DNA of 64,000 nucleotides, from positions 496,001 to 560,000 of the forward strand of contig JAFKLS010000016.1 in the NCBI GenBank assembly GCA_017304675.1. Direction: 5' to 3'. The DNA comes from Sphingobacteriia bacterium. Its GTDB lineage: Bacteria; Bacteroidota; Bacteroidia; Chitinophagales; Chitinophagaceae. The notes under the pieces are model-generated. The model did no database searches. It saw nothing but the letters and a program-made list of their open reading frames with translations, and was not told the DNA's origin. The position numbers were made by a program, and so were the translations under genes. Of the stretch, positions 53,535-61,951 are shown in pieces (the first letter of the stretch is position 1; each line of letters opens with the position of its first letter).

Positions 53535-54095
53535 ATGAAGATTTTTATTAAAAATATGGTTTGCAACCGTTGTGTATTGGTCGTCAGACAGGAACTGGAA
53601 AAACTAAATATTGAAGTAACGTCAATTAGTTTGGGAGAAGTAGAAGTACAAAAGACACCCACCGGAAAACAAATTAATTTGCTGAATAAGCAGTTGCATG
53701 AATTAGGCTTTGAGATTTTGGACGACCAGAAGCAAAAACAGATTGAGAAGATTAAAACGCTGCTTATTCAAAAGGTTCAAAACGATGACTCCAAAGAACA
53801 TTACAGTATCAGTGATTTTTTAAGTAATGCACTACACAAAGACTACAGCTATATCTCACGCCTTTTTTCAGAAGTGGAAGGAATAACATTGGAGCAATAC
53901 TTCATTTTACAAAAGATTGAAAAAGTAAAAGAGTTGCTTATTTATGGGGAAATGAATACGAGTGAAATTTCGTACCAGTTAGGATATAGTAGTGTAGCGC
54001 ATTTATCCTCCCAGTTCAAGAAAATTACCGGACTTACTCCAAGTGAATTTAAAAAAATTGGAGGCAAGCGCAAATTCTTAGATGAAGTAAAATAA
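53535..54095 (+). CDS. HMA-like domain / AraC-type regulator fusion, copy 1
   Basis: The 186-residue protein joins a short metal-binding-like N-terminal domain (residues 1-75: IKNMVCNRC with C10/C13; then ELEKLNIEVTSISLGEVEV...LHELGFEI) to a C-terminal AraC-type helix-turn-helix (about 95-180, YSYISRLFSEVEGITLEQYFILQKIEKVKELL...MNTSEISYQLGYSSVAHLSSQFKKITGLTPSEF). It is a plausible one-component copper or thiol-metal sensor. Copy 2 is at 62550. The next gene begins 5 bases downstream. Confidence 0.85.
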   Translation: MKIFIKNMVCNRCVLVVRQELEKLNIEVTSISLGEVEVQKTPTGKQINLLNKQLHELGFEILDDQKQKQIEKIKTLLIQKVQNDDSKEHYSISDFLSNALHKDYSYISRLFSEVEGITLEQYFILQKIEKVKELLIYGEMNTSEISYQLGYSSVAHLSSQFKKITGLTPSEFKKIGGKRKFLDEVK

Positions 54096-54100
54096 TAATC

Positions 54101-54616
54101 ATGAAAATATTTGCCTACGGTTCAAACATGAACATCAAAAGGCTAAGAGAGAGAGTGCCTTCTGCAACAAAAGTTTGCAATGCTTCAATAGATGGGTATT
54201 CATTTGCTTTTAATAAAAAAAGCAAAGATGGCTCTGCAAAGGGAAACATTGAGCAGACAGATAATATTAATGATAAAGTCTGGGGTGTTGTGTTTGAGAT
54301 AGACGAAAAAGAAAAAGAGAAATTGGATGATGCAGAAGGTTTAGGGAAAGGCTACAATGAAACAATGATAGACGTTCGAGGTACAGACGGACAAGTAGTA
54401 AAGGTGCAAGTATATATAGCAGATTCAGGTGCTATTAATAATAGCCTTCATCCGTATGACTGGTATAAGGAATATGTAGTATCAGGCGCTAAGGACAATG
54501 AATTGCCTGAAGGTTACATACAAACATTGAATAATTTTCTTGTAACAGAAGATATGGATAAAGAAAGAAGACAAAAACACTTTACCGCAATTAATAAAGC
54601 AGACAATACGATATAA
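54101..54616 (+). CDS. Gamma-glutamylcyclotransferase-like protein
   Basis: The 171-residue protein has the GGCT signature YGSNM at residues 6-10 and a conserved acidic catalytic position (E79 in DDAEGLGKGYNE). Such enzymes release 5-oxoproline from gamma-glutamyl groups, e.g. in glutathione turnover. It is downstream of the HMA-AraC regulator by 5 bases and is thus co-transcribed. A link to thiol-based metal chelation is an inference. Confidence 0.85.
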   Translation: MKIFAYGSNMNIKRLRERVPSATKVCNASIDGYSFAFNKKSKDGSAKGNIEQTDNINDKVWGVVFEIDEKEKEKLDDAEGLGKGYNETMIDVRGTDGQVVKVQVYIADSGAINNSLHPYDWYKEYVVSGAKDNELPEGYIQTLNNFLVTEDMDKERRQKHFTAINKADNTI

Positions 54617-54659
54617 ATGTTTTACAAAATTATGTAATAACGGCGCTGCTGTGTCATGG

Positions 54660-54667
54660 TAACTTTG
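54660..54667 (+). promoter_or_regulatory. -7 promoter box of the HMA-MauE gene
   Basis: TAACTTTG matches TAnnTTTG and lies 17 bases before the ATG at 54685. It gives the HMA-MauE gene its own short-leader transcript, separate from the cyclotransferase gene. Confidence 0.5.
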
Positions 54668-54684
54668 CACCAAAGTATAATACT

Positions 54685-55422
54685 ATGACACATACATACT
54701 TTGTAACCGGAATGACATGCAGTAGCTGCCTGGCAAAAGTTAAGGGTCTTTTATCAAAAGTAAGTGGGGTTAAAAACGTTCATATTGATTTGGCAAAAGC
54801 TGAAGCACTAATTGATATGGAGTGGCATATCCCCATTGCTGATTTCAAAAAAGCGTTAAAAGATTATCCTAAGTACCAGCTTTCCGAATCTAATTATCAT
54901 CATTTTGCTGCACTCCCCGAAGAAAACGAAGAAACGAAATCTTGGCTTGAAACGTATAAGCCTATCCTGCTAATATTTGGATATATCACTGGCATTACAT
55001 TACTCACAGAATGGGCCCAAGGCGAATTTTTGTGGATACGTTGGATGAATCATTTCATGGCTGGTTTTTTTCTTGTGTTCTCCTTCTTCAAATTACTTAA
55101 TCTGAGAGGGTTTGCAGAAAGCTACTGCATGTACGATATTATAGCAAAAAAATGGAATGGCTGGGGTTATGTATATGCATTTGCAGAACTGGCTTTAGGT
55201 ATTGTTTTTTTGACAGGAATTCATCCCATACTTACAAACATCGTTACCTTTGTAATAATGACGGTAAGTATAGTCGGGGTATTGCAGAGTGTATTGAATA
55301 AGAAAAAAATAAAGTGTGCCTGTCTGGGTGATGTATTTAATTTGCCAATGAGTTCCATTACTATTATTGAAGATGCCCTGATGATTGGTATGAGTGGGAT
55401 AACGCTCGCAACTATGTTCTAA
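54685..55422 (+). CDS. HMA domain fused to a MauE/DoxX-like membrane protein
   Basis: The 245-residue protein has an N-terminal HMA domain (residues 1-70) with the metal motif MTCSSC (C12/C15) followed by four to five membrane helices (about 92-245). The membrane part has MauE-type features, including a CxCLG motif (KCACLGD) before the last helix and ELALGIVFLTG. MauE/DoxX proteins handle redox-active thiols, so the protein may receive metal or electrons at the cytosolic face. It follows its own promoter box. Confidence 0.85.
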   Translation: MTHTYFVTGMTCSSCLAKVKGLLSKVSGVKNVHIDLAKAEALIDMEWHIPIADFKKALKDYPKYQLSESNYHHFAALPEENEETKSWLETYKPILLIFGYITGITLLTEWAQGEFLWIRWMNHFMAGFFLVFSFFKLLNLRGFAESYCMYDIIAKKWNGWGYVYAFAELALGIVFLTGIHPILTNIVTFVIMTVSIVGVLQSVLNKKKIKCACLGDVFNLPMSSITIIEDALMIGMSGITLATMF

Positions 55423-55657
55423 AATGATAACAATAAAAACAATAGGGAATTTCTTTTGGCGGGTTTTTAAGGCACTTTTTGTACGAAAAAAGGACTGCTG
55501 TAAATAAGTTTGATTAAAAGTACGCAGTATTCCCGGATTGAGACTGTGTATCAATATCAATAAAGTGCTCTGGGATAATAAAAGGTTGACCACAAGGCAA
55601 CCTTTTATTATTTTCAGTTGTACCAATAAAAAACAGTTCAAAAAGTAAATATCAGTT
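55423..55657. other. 235-base intergenic region before the sigma factor
   Basis: It contains no gene that I can support. A strong terminator hairpin at 55577-55610 divides it, and the remaining 47 bases form the upstream region of the sigma factor. The first half holds no recognisable motif. Confidence 0.6.
55577..55610 (+). terminator. Intrinsic terminator after the HMA-MauE gene
   Basis: AATAAAAGGTTG and CAACCTTTTATT are perfect 12-base arms with a 9-base loop and a T-rich end. Confidence 0.85.
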
Positions 55658-56245
55658 TTGTCATATAGCAATCAGGATTTAAAATATTTGCTGGACGGGT
55701 GCCGGAAGAATAGTCGTTCACATGAGAAGCTGTTTTTTGAATGGCTTAAGGAGTTTGCTGCAAATATATGTTACCGGTACTCCTCCAGTAAAATTGAAGT
55801 ACAGGATTTAGTTTGTGATGGATTTGTGAGAGTGTTTCAAAATCTTCATTTGTATAAAGAAGAAATATATGGGTGTAGCGAGGCGGCATTTAAGGGTTGG
55901 TTTAAAAAAGTACTGATAAATAATTGCATTAACTATTGCAGTAAATTCTATCCCAAAGTTACTTATAGCAGTGAAAGCATAACGCTTTACAGTGAAATAG
56001 AAGATAATTCAGAATCGGCAATTGATTCAATGAGCTATAATGAAATAATGGCAATTGTTATGCAGTTACCGCCGGCATATAAAATGGTGTTCAATCTTTT
56101 TGTGGTTGATGGCTATTCACATGAAGAAATCGCCGGGATGCTCGGTATATCGGAAGGTACTTCAAAATCAAACTTATTTAAAGCAAGAAAATGGTTGCAA
56201 GAAACCCTGCAAAAAAAAATGACTTATAATAAATTGACCAATTAA
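55658..56245 (+). CDS. RNA polymerase ECF-type sigma factor
   Basis: The 195-residue protein is a sigma-70-family ECF factor: region 2 about 28-90 (EVQDLVCDGFVRVFQNLHLYKE) and region 4 about 128-185 (LPPAYKMVFNLFVVDGYSHEEIAGMLGISEGTSKSNLFKARKWLQ). The frame opens with TTG at 55658, the only start before region 2. It is followed after about 20 bases by a gene with one inner-membrane helix that may be its anti-sigma factor. It is likely regulated by an extracellular signal through that protein. Confidence 0.9.
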   Translation: MSYSNQDLKYLLDGCRKNSRSHEKLFFEWLKEFAANICYRYSSSKIEVQDLVCDGFVRVFQNLHLYKEEIYGCSEAAFKGWFKKVLINNCINYCSKFYPKVTYSSESITLYSEIEDNSESAIDSMSYNEIMAIVMQLPPAYKMVFNLFVVDGYSHEEIAGMLGISEGTSKSNLFKARKWLQETLQKKMTYNKLTN

Positions 56246-56264
56246 AGTGTGTATTATAATAAAC

Positions 56265-57605
56265 ATGTACAACTATAATAGTATGGATTCAAAAATCAGA
56301 AATGCGTTTGAACAGTTTTCTGATTCAAGTTTTGTCCCCGATTGGCGGCAGCTTGAACAAAAACTGGACATAGAAATGCCTGTCAAGAAAAAGCGGAGAA
56401 GATTTGTTATATTCTGGGTAGTACTTGCAATTTCGTCTGTTGGTATATCTTACTTGTGGTACAGTGCCGGCCATAATTATAAAATACATAATTTGTCTGT
56501 TACCAAGACATCAACACAGAATGACGAGTCGGCGGAAGTCTCTCAGTTATCTCCTGAAAAAAAAGAAACATCAGATAATCTACCTTCAGTACAGAAAAAA
56601 ACAAAAGAACAACAATCCTTATCTCTAAATTCGCCCTCCAAAATAAATAATAGTAATGACCCAGTAGGCGGAAACACTTTTCCAATTTCCTTATCAAATA
56701 AATCAGATAAAAAGAATACCTGGGTTAAGTTATCCGGCAACAAGAAAGTATATAACAAAGAAAATACTGAGAAAATAGCTGCAACAGATTACTTACAGAT
56801 AGTAGAGCCAAAGAAACAAATAGTTGACGATTCTTATTTAGCATCCGATGATTTGTATGACAATAATAAAGCGCCAAAGTCTTTTAATGATTCAATAACC
56901 ACTGCGCTTTCATCTCTTCCAAAAGACGACCTGATTGAAAAAAGTAATTCTGGCAGTAGAGCAAATCAGCGTTCAAAATTAAACAACAGAATTACTTTCA
57001 CATTGTCAGGCGGTACAAATTTCAACAGTGTGCAATTAAATAAACCATCCAGAGCAGGTTACGATTATGGGCTGCTTTTAGGCTACAGAATTTCTCAAAA
57101 ATTTGAGATAAGATCAGGTATCTTTTTATCCAAAAAATATTTTAAGACAGATGGAAGTGTTTTGTCTTTTGATTCTGCTAAACTTAATCTGCCCTCTTAT
57201 AACAGTATAAAGCTGGAAGATGCCACAGGGTACTGCCGTTTTGTTGAAATACCTGTTATGCTCTATTATCGTTTCCATTCCAAAGGGAAAACTAACTTTT
57301 TTGCTGCCGGTGGTTTTTCTGTGAGCAAGATGCGAATGGAAAACATAGACTATATTTTTCTTGCAGATGGTAGCACTGTAATAGAACGGTCGCATGCCAA
57401 TGCTTACCATAAAAACAGTGATGCTTCCACTTTACTTAGTTCAAATTTTGCATTGGGTATAAATCGCAGCATTAGCAAGGTTTGGAATCTCTCTGTTGAA
57501 GCCTATACAAAATTTCCATTAACAAGGTTTAACGACAATAACCTGAGATTTTCCACTTTTGGCATTTCTCTATCCGCAACATATAATCTTCCTACCAAAA
57601 GATAA
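56265..57605 (+). CDS. Putative trans-envelope anti-sigma / outer-membrane barrel protein
   Basis: The 446-residue protein has a ~45-residue cytosolic N-terminus, one membrane helix (about 47-67, RRFVIFWVVLAISSVGISYLWY), a Ser/Asn/Lys-rich linker of roughly 180 residues, and a C-terminal outer-membrane beta-barrel domain from about 245 (RITFTLSGGTNFNSVQL...SFGISLSATYNLPTK). It follows the sigma-factor gene directly, so it may span both membranes and signal to it. ATGs at 56265 and 56283 are both possible starts; the GTG at 56247 is less likely. Confidence 0.75.
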   Translation: MYNYNSMDSKIRNAFEQFSDSSFVPDWRQLEQKLDIEMPVKKKRRRFVIFWVVLAISSVGISYLWYSAGHNYKIHNLSVTKTSTQNDESAEVSQLSPEKKETSDNLPSVQKKTKEQQSLSLNSPSKINNSNDPVGGNTFPISLSNKSDKKNTWVKLSGNKKVYNKENTEKIAATDYLQIVEPKKQIVDDSYLASDDLYDNNKAPKSFNDSITTALSSLPKDDLIEKSNSGSRANQRSKLNNRITFTLSGGTNFNSVQLNKPSRAGYDYGLLLGYRISQKFEIRSGIFLSKKYFKTDGSVLSFDSAKLNLPSYNSIKLEDATGYCRFVEIPVMLYYRFHSKGKTNFFAAGGFSVSKMRMENIDYIFLADGSTVIERSHANAYHKNSDASTLLSSNFALGINRSISKVWNLSVEAYTKFPLTRFNDNNLRFSTFGISLSATYNLPTKR

Positions 57606-57671
57606 AAATGATGATTTCCGGGCAACCCTTTTTTATGTTTTCCTGTATCCTGTTTTAAAATCAACCCAAAA

Positions 57672-58745
57672 ATGATAAAAATGAAACAATTAAAATCCAA
57701 TAGAGCCATTTTAATTATTATGGCTTTTGTTTTCACATCTTCTTCCTGTAAAAAGAAAAATGATATGCCAATGAACCTAAAAAACATTGACTATCCTGCT
57801 GCCTACGTTGTAAACGGTGAAAGCAGCACTATCTCCGTAATCAAACTCAGTACAAATACCGTTTCAGACAGTATTGACCTGATGGGCAGCGGCAGCAGCA
57901 TGATTATGTGGCCGCATCATATTTACCATCACCAGTCAGGTAGCACTCATCATCTTTCTATTGGCGTTCCTGGCATGGATTTAAGCGCTGGCCACACCGG
58001 GGGTATGCCAGGCATGAAAGGCATGGTGGTAGTAATGGACGCCGTAACCGGAGTAATTAAGAAAACCCTTGAAACACCAGTAATGAATCATAATGCTGTT
58101 TTTTCTCCTGACGGTTCTGAGATATGGACTTCACAAATGGATATGGCAGGCAAGGTTCTGGTGTATGATGCTGCAACCTATACACTAAAGAATACCATAA
58201 ATGTTGGTGACGAACCTGCCGAAGTTACTTTTAGTGCAGATGGAACAAAAGCCTATGTGTGCAATGGCATGAGCAATACTGTTACAGTAATGAACCCTTC
58301 AACCAAAGCAGTTATTACTACTATCAATGTTGATATGAACCCTGTTGGTGCATGGCCTGCAGCCGGTGGCAAGATGTTTGTTGACTGTGAAGATGGTCAA
58401 AGTATTTCTGTTATTGATGTGGCTACAAATGCAAATCTGGCAACTATTATGTTAGGGTTTAAACCAGGTTTTGCTGCTTTCAACCCGGCAAACAATGAGC
58501 TTTGGGTGAGTGATGCCACCAACGGTAAAGTTGCTTATTACATAGACATGGGCAGCAATACATGGATGAAACATGGCGAATTTGTAACTGGTGCCGATGC
58601 ACATGCGATAGCTTTCTATGGTAACTATGCTTATGTAACAAACCAGGGTGCTAATACAGTATCCGTAATTAACACTGCCACGCATACAAAAATTAAGGAT
58701 ATACCTGTTGGGAAAAAGCCCAATGGAATAGTATTCAAATTATAA
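57672..58745 (+). CDS. YVTN-type beta-propeller lipoprotein
   Basis: The 357-residue lipoprotein has a lipobox near residue 26 (FTSSSC) and about seven YVTN/NHL-like blades (e.g. YVVNGESSTISVIKLSTNTV, KVLVYDAATYTLKNTINVGDEPAEVTFSADGTKAYVCN). A His/Met-rich insert between the first two blades (about 78-115: MWPHHIYHH..., GMDLSAGHTGGMPGMKGM) might bind copper. Similar propellers occur in surface or periplasmic proteins. It follows the barrel protein by 66 bases and has a terminator behind it. Confidence 0.85.
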   Translation: MIKMKQLKSNRAILIIMAFVFTSSSCKKKNDMPMNLKNIDYPAAYVVNGESSTISVIKLSTNTVSDSIDLMGSGSSMIMWPHHIYHHQSGSTHHLSIGVPGMDLSAGHTGGMPGMKGMVVVMDAVTGVIKKTLETPVMNHNAVFSPDGSEIWTSQMDMAGKVLVYDAATYTLKNTINVGDEPAEVTFSADGTKAYVCNGMSNTVTVMNPSTKAVITTINVDMNPVGAWPAAGGKMFVDCEDGQSISVIDVATNANLATIMLGFKPGFAAFNPANNELWVSDATNGKVAYYIDMGSNTWMKHGEFVTGADAHAIAFYGNYAYVTNQGANTVSVINTATHTKIKDIPVGKKPNGIVFKL

Positions 58746-58758
58746 AACGTGAATAACT

Positions 58759-58802
58759 AAATGCTGCGGAAATTCAAATATGAGTTTCTGCGGCATTTTT
58801 TA
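58759..58802 (+). terminator. Intrinsic terminator after the propeller gene
   Basis: AAATGCTGCGGAAA and TTTCTGCGGCATTT pair with two G-T pairs and are followed by a T-rich run. Confidence 0.75.
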
Positions 58803-58869
58803 TTGCCCTGCAAAAATTTCCTATACAGTTTAATTTACCAGTTATCAAACGTGTATTGATTTGGGTTAA

Positions 58870-60150
58870 ATGCAGTATTTTAATACCCGAAAAGTATTAA
58901 AAATGAGCAAAGAGTTGTCCCAAGTTATAAAGCAATACAAAACCGACCATCAGTCGGTTTATAACACATGGTTTATTAACAATGAAGAACGCCTTAAAGC
59001 ATTCCGTTCCATTCGCAGGGGTGTTATGCAGGTGGTGGATGATATAAAGAACAAAAGGTTTCCCAACGACTTTAAAGGGTCGTCTCTTGAATTTGTTTTA
59101 ACATGCATCACGGAACAAAAGCAGGTGTTTGAAGGCGCTGCACATCCATTCTATTGGAAACCCAAACTTCGGATTCCTGATATTTATGAAAATGAAAACA
59201 ATAAGCAGGCTTTTGGCCAGTTTTTGGAAAATTGTTTGAATGCAAAATCGGAAGAGCAGATAATAAAAGAAATAATAAAACTTGACGGGTTAAAGATTAA
59301 AGGGCTTGGCCCTGCAGTTGCAAGTATTTTATATTTTCTTCATCCAACTATAATACCTCCATTCAATACCGCAATCATCAATGGATTCAATTTTTTATAC
59401 AAAGACAAGAAAAAACTTGGTAGCTGGAGTGAATATTTAAAGTTACGGGAAGTGATGATTGATACAAATAACCAACACAGGGCCGAACTGTCTTCAGACC
59501 TGGGAGCAATAGCCGGGTTGTTATTTGAAATAGGAACACAAAAATTAATTCTTGGCACCGATGAGTACTTATCAGAACCCGAACGTAAAAAATTAGAGAA
59601 ACTGATAGAGAAACGCCAGGAAAGTGTGCAGCAGGAAAAAGAGGAAGAAAGCTTGCATACCGAAATGCAGTATCATTTGCTGAAAATTGGAAATGCTTTA
59701 GGCTATGATGTAATTGCAGCATCTAACGACCGTTCTAAATCCCATTGTGGTAACAATTTTTCATTTTTGAGCTTACAGCAATTCCCCGAAATAAGTCTCG
59801 AGAAGGATACATTAAACACTGTTAAGCTAATTGATGTGCTTTGGTTTCAAAAAGGCACAAACAATGTCATCGCAGCATTTGAAGTGGAAAAGAGCACGAG
59901 CATCTATTCAGGTATTTTGCGGCTAACCGATTTGAGCTATACCATTGCTGATGGCGATGAAGTTTTTTATTTAATTGTTCCTGACAAAAGAGAGAAAGAT
60001 GTTTGCATGCAATTATGCCGTCCGGCCATTAAACAAAATAATGTGGTTATTAAATACATCCTCTTTTCAGAACTCCGCAGCCATTGTGATGCACTTTGCA
60101 AATTTGGCGATAGTCACCTTATTATGGAGAAAATAGCCAAATCGGTCTAA
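58870..60150 (+). CDS. Predicted PD-(D/E)XK nuclease with helix-hairpin-helix-type domain
   Basis: The 426-residue protein has an N-terminal part (about 1-230) with a LDGLKIKGLGPAVASILYFLHP helix-hairpin-helix-type segment, a Lys/Glu-rich coiled-coil (about 228-270), and a C-terminal nuclease-like domain where IDVLWFQKG and FEVEKSTSIYSGILRLTDLSY give a D...ExK arrangement. Proteins of this kind often act in restriction-like defence. ATGs at 58870 and 58903 are both possible. It is isolated between a terminator and a HYC_CC_PP gene. Confidence 0.65.
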   Translation: MQYFNTRKVLKMSKELSQVIKQYKTDHQSVYNTWFINNEERLKAFRSIRRGVMQVVDDIKNKRFPNDFKGSSLEFVLTCITEQKQVFEGAAHPFYWKPKLRIPDIYENENNKQAFGQFLENCLNAKSEEQIIKEIIKLDGLKIKGLGPAVASILYFLHPTIIPPFNTAIINGFNFLYKDKKKLGSWSEYLKLREVMIDTNNQHRAELSSDLGAIAGLLFEIGTQKLILGTDEYLSEPERKKLEKLIEKRQESVQQEKEEESLHTEMQYHLLKIGNALGYDVIAASNDRSKSHCGNNFSFLSLQQFPEISLEKDTLNTVKLIDVLWFQKGTNNVIAAFEVEKSTSIYSGILRLTDLSYTIADGDEVFYLIVPDKREKDVCMQLCRPAIKQNNVVIKYILFSELRSHCDALCKFGDSHLIMEKIAKSV

Positions 60151-60292
60151 AAACAATATGATAACTGCTCAACTATATGCTTATTTTAATTGGCCCCTTG
60201 CAAACATGACGAAAGTCATATACTTAGCTTTTTTTGGTCACTCATTAAAACTTTCAATGTGGGTATTTTTATCTAAATTTAAGTTGCAAAAA

Positions 60293-60676
60293 ATGAAGAA
60301 ATTAATAGCTATATCCCTCTTTGTTATTTACGCAATGAGCGTATCAGGGATGGCTATCAATTTTCACTACTGCCACGGGAAACTGTCAAAGGTTTCGCTG
60401 GTAAGTTTTGGGCAGGTAAAAGGATGCGGATGTAACCCAAAGGATATGCCCAAGGACTGTTGTAAGGATAAGCAATTTTCCCAAAAAACCGAAAAACATA
60501 ATACTGCACAGTCTGTATCTCTGAATGATTTTATTTCATTTATAACAGTTTTACCGCCTTCAGAAAATTTGGATATTCCTTTAATCTCCGGCGGTTACAA
60601 TTCAACTTACACACACATTTGTAAACGAAGTTGCCCCCAACCCATTTTTCTCCTCAACAGAAATTTCAGAATTTAA
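60293..60676 (+). CDS. HYC_CC_PP family secreted protein, second copy
   Basis: This 127-residue protein begins at MKKLIAISLFVIY; the open frame extends to 60158 but adds 45 unlikely residues. The signal anchor is followed by F-HYC (residues about 24-26), a GCGC around residue 43, a DCC further on and a LPP in the C-terminal half, i.e. the same signature as the chromosomal protein at 12364. Metal binding in the periplasm is likely. It is the first of a run of five small secreted or metal-binding products. Confidence 0.82.
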   Translation: MKKLIAISLFVIYAMSVSGMAINFHYCHGKLSKVSLVSFGQVKGCGCNPKDMPKDCCKDKQFSQKTEKHNTAQSVSLNDFISFITVLPPSENLDIPLISGGYNSTYTHICKRSCPQPIFLLNRNFRI

Positions 60677-60840
60677 GAAAATCGTTCATGTATTGTCCTG
60701 ATAGCAGTGATTAGCCACTTATTAATTCAGGCAATACTTTCCTCAAAGCTTATTACCAAATCGTTTAATGATTGCCTGCCTGCATTCAAAACAAATACAA
60801 TTAATTCCTATTAATTCATCACACTTAAAATCAAAACAAA

Positions 60841-61287
60841 ATGAAAAAGTTAATCATTTTAGCCATTACGTTTTTTATTGCTTCACCCGTTGTTTTTGCA
60901 CAAAAAGCAGGCAAAGTAGATACTACAAAGCACACCACTCTTTACAGTTGTCCCATGCATCCGGAGGTAACAAGTGATAAACCGGGTAAATGCCCAAAAT
61001 GTGGCATGGATTTAAACCTTACACCAAAGGAACAAATGAAGGCAGAATTGACTAAAACATACACATGTCCGGTACATCTGGAAGTAACCAGCCATGACCC
61101 AGGCAAATGCCCAAAATGTGGAAGAAAAATGAATTTATCACCAAAGGAGCAAATGAAAGCAGAGGCAATGAAATTATATACCTGCCCAATGCACCCGGAA
61201 GTTGCATTGGATAAGGAAGGCAATTGCCCTAAATGCGGGATGCAACTAATAGAAAAGAAAACAAAAAAATCAAAAAAGAATAATTAA
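60841..61287 (+). CDS. Secreted protein with three heavy-metal-binding domains
   Basis: The 148-residue protein has a signal peptide ending near FAQ (residue 21), then three HMBD repeats at exact 39-residue spacing: 35-58, 74-97 and 113-136, each Y-(S/T)-C-P-x-H...C-P-x-C-G. The second repeat is degenerate: CPVHLEV replaces CPMHPEV and CGRKM replaces CGMDL. Similar domains occur at the N-terminus of copper pumps and adaptors. It is a likely periplasmic copper or silver chelator. Confidence 0.9.
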   Translation: MKKLIILAITFFIASPVVFAQKAGKVDTTKHTTLYSCPMHPEVTSDKPGKCPKCGMDLNLTPKEQMKAELTKTYTCPVHLEVTSHDPGKCPKCGRKMNLSPKEQMKAEAMKLYTCPMHPEVALDKEGNCPKCGMQLIEKKTKKSKKNN

Positions 61288-61317
61288 AGTTATTCTATAC
61301 TCATAAACTAAAATAAA

Positions 61318-61902
61318 ATGAAAAATAACATCACATATTTGCTAATTACGGCCTTAGCAATATTTACTCAATCCGCTATTGCTCAAAAAGACAGTAGCGG
61401 CATATACAAGACAGCCGAGGACTATAAAACACATAAGTTATCTTATGCCATCAATTATAAAACAGAGAAGCATAAGATAAATTCATGGTTACTCTTCAAA
61501 GGCAATATTGTAAGAGTAAAGCACCAGGGTGTAACTTATGATTTAAAAAAATCTGAAACCTATGGTTACAGAGATATTAAAGGCAAAGAGTACAGGTTTA
61601 TTGGAGAAGTTGAATATACTATTCTCAACCCTGGTGAACCTTTACTATTATATTTTTATCAGCACCCCGCCCACTCTGGTAAAGAAGCTGACAAATACCG
61701 ACCAGCCTATTTTTTTACTACCGATGCGGCATCTGTGCCACAAGCTCTTACCAAAGAAAATCTAAAATCTGCATACCCGGATAAGCATAAATTTCATGAT
61801 GAACTGGATGCACAGTGCAAAGATGACAAAGACTTGTATGCTTATGACCAGTTTCATAAAATGTACAAGCTAAACTGGATTTACAAACAAACAATTGAAT
61901 AA
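61318..61902 (+). CDS. Secreted protein, tandem paralog A, unknown function
   Basis: The 194-residue protein has a signal peptide (to about residue 23, AIAQ). The mature part begins KDSSGIYKTAEDYKTHKLSYAI and contains INSWLLFKGNIVRVKHQGVTYDLKKSETYGYRDIKGKEYRF and ILNPGEPLLLYFY. The gene at 61952 is a clear paralog. No family is named; the layout suggests a periplasmic or surface protein with a beta-rich core. It is followed by a terminator. Confidence 0.75.
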   Translation: MKNNITYLLITALAIFTQSAIAQKDSSGIYKTAEDYKTHKLSYAINYKTEKHKINSWLLFKGNIVRVKHQGVTYDLKKSETYGYRDIKGKEYRFIGEVEYTILNPGEPLLLYFYQHPAHSGKEADKYRPAYFFTTDAASVPQALTKENLKSAYPDKHKFHDELDAQCKDDKDLYAYDQFHKMYKLNWIYKQTIE

Positions 61903-61909
61903 TCAAATA

Positions 61910-61946
61910 AAGCAGGATGACAGCAAAAAAAATGTCATCCTGCCTT
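61910..61946 (+). terminator. Intrinsic terminator or attenuator between the two tandem paralogs
   Basis: GCAGGATGACA and TGTCATCCTGC are perfect 11-base arms with a 10-base A-rich loop. It lies 6 bases before the ATG at 61952, so it excludes the longer start at 61895. Confidence 0.8.
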
Positions 61947-61951
61947 TCAAA

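Noticed and set aside
60158..60292. Longer start of the second HYC_CC_PP protein
   Set aside because: The first 45 residues have no family features, and the signal peptide begins at 60293.
60710..60782. Terminator from the CAGGCAAT / ATTGCCTG arms
   Set aside because: The loop is over 30 bases long with no T-run, so it is not convincing as a terminator.
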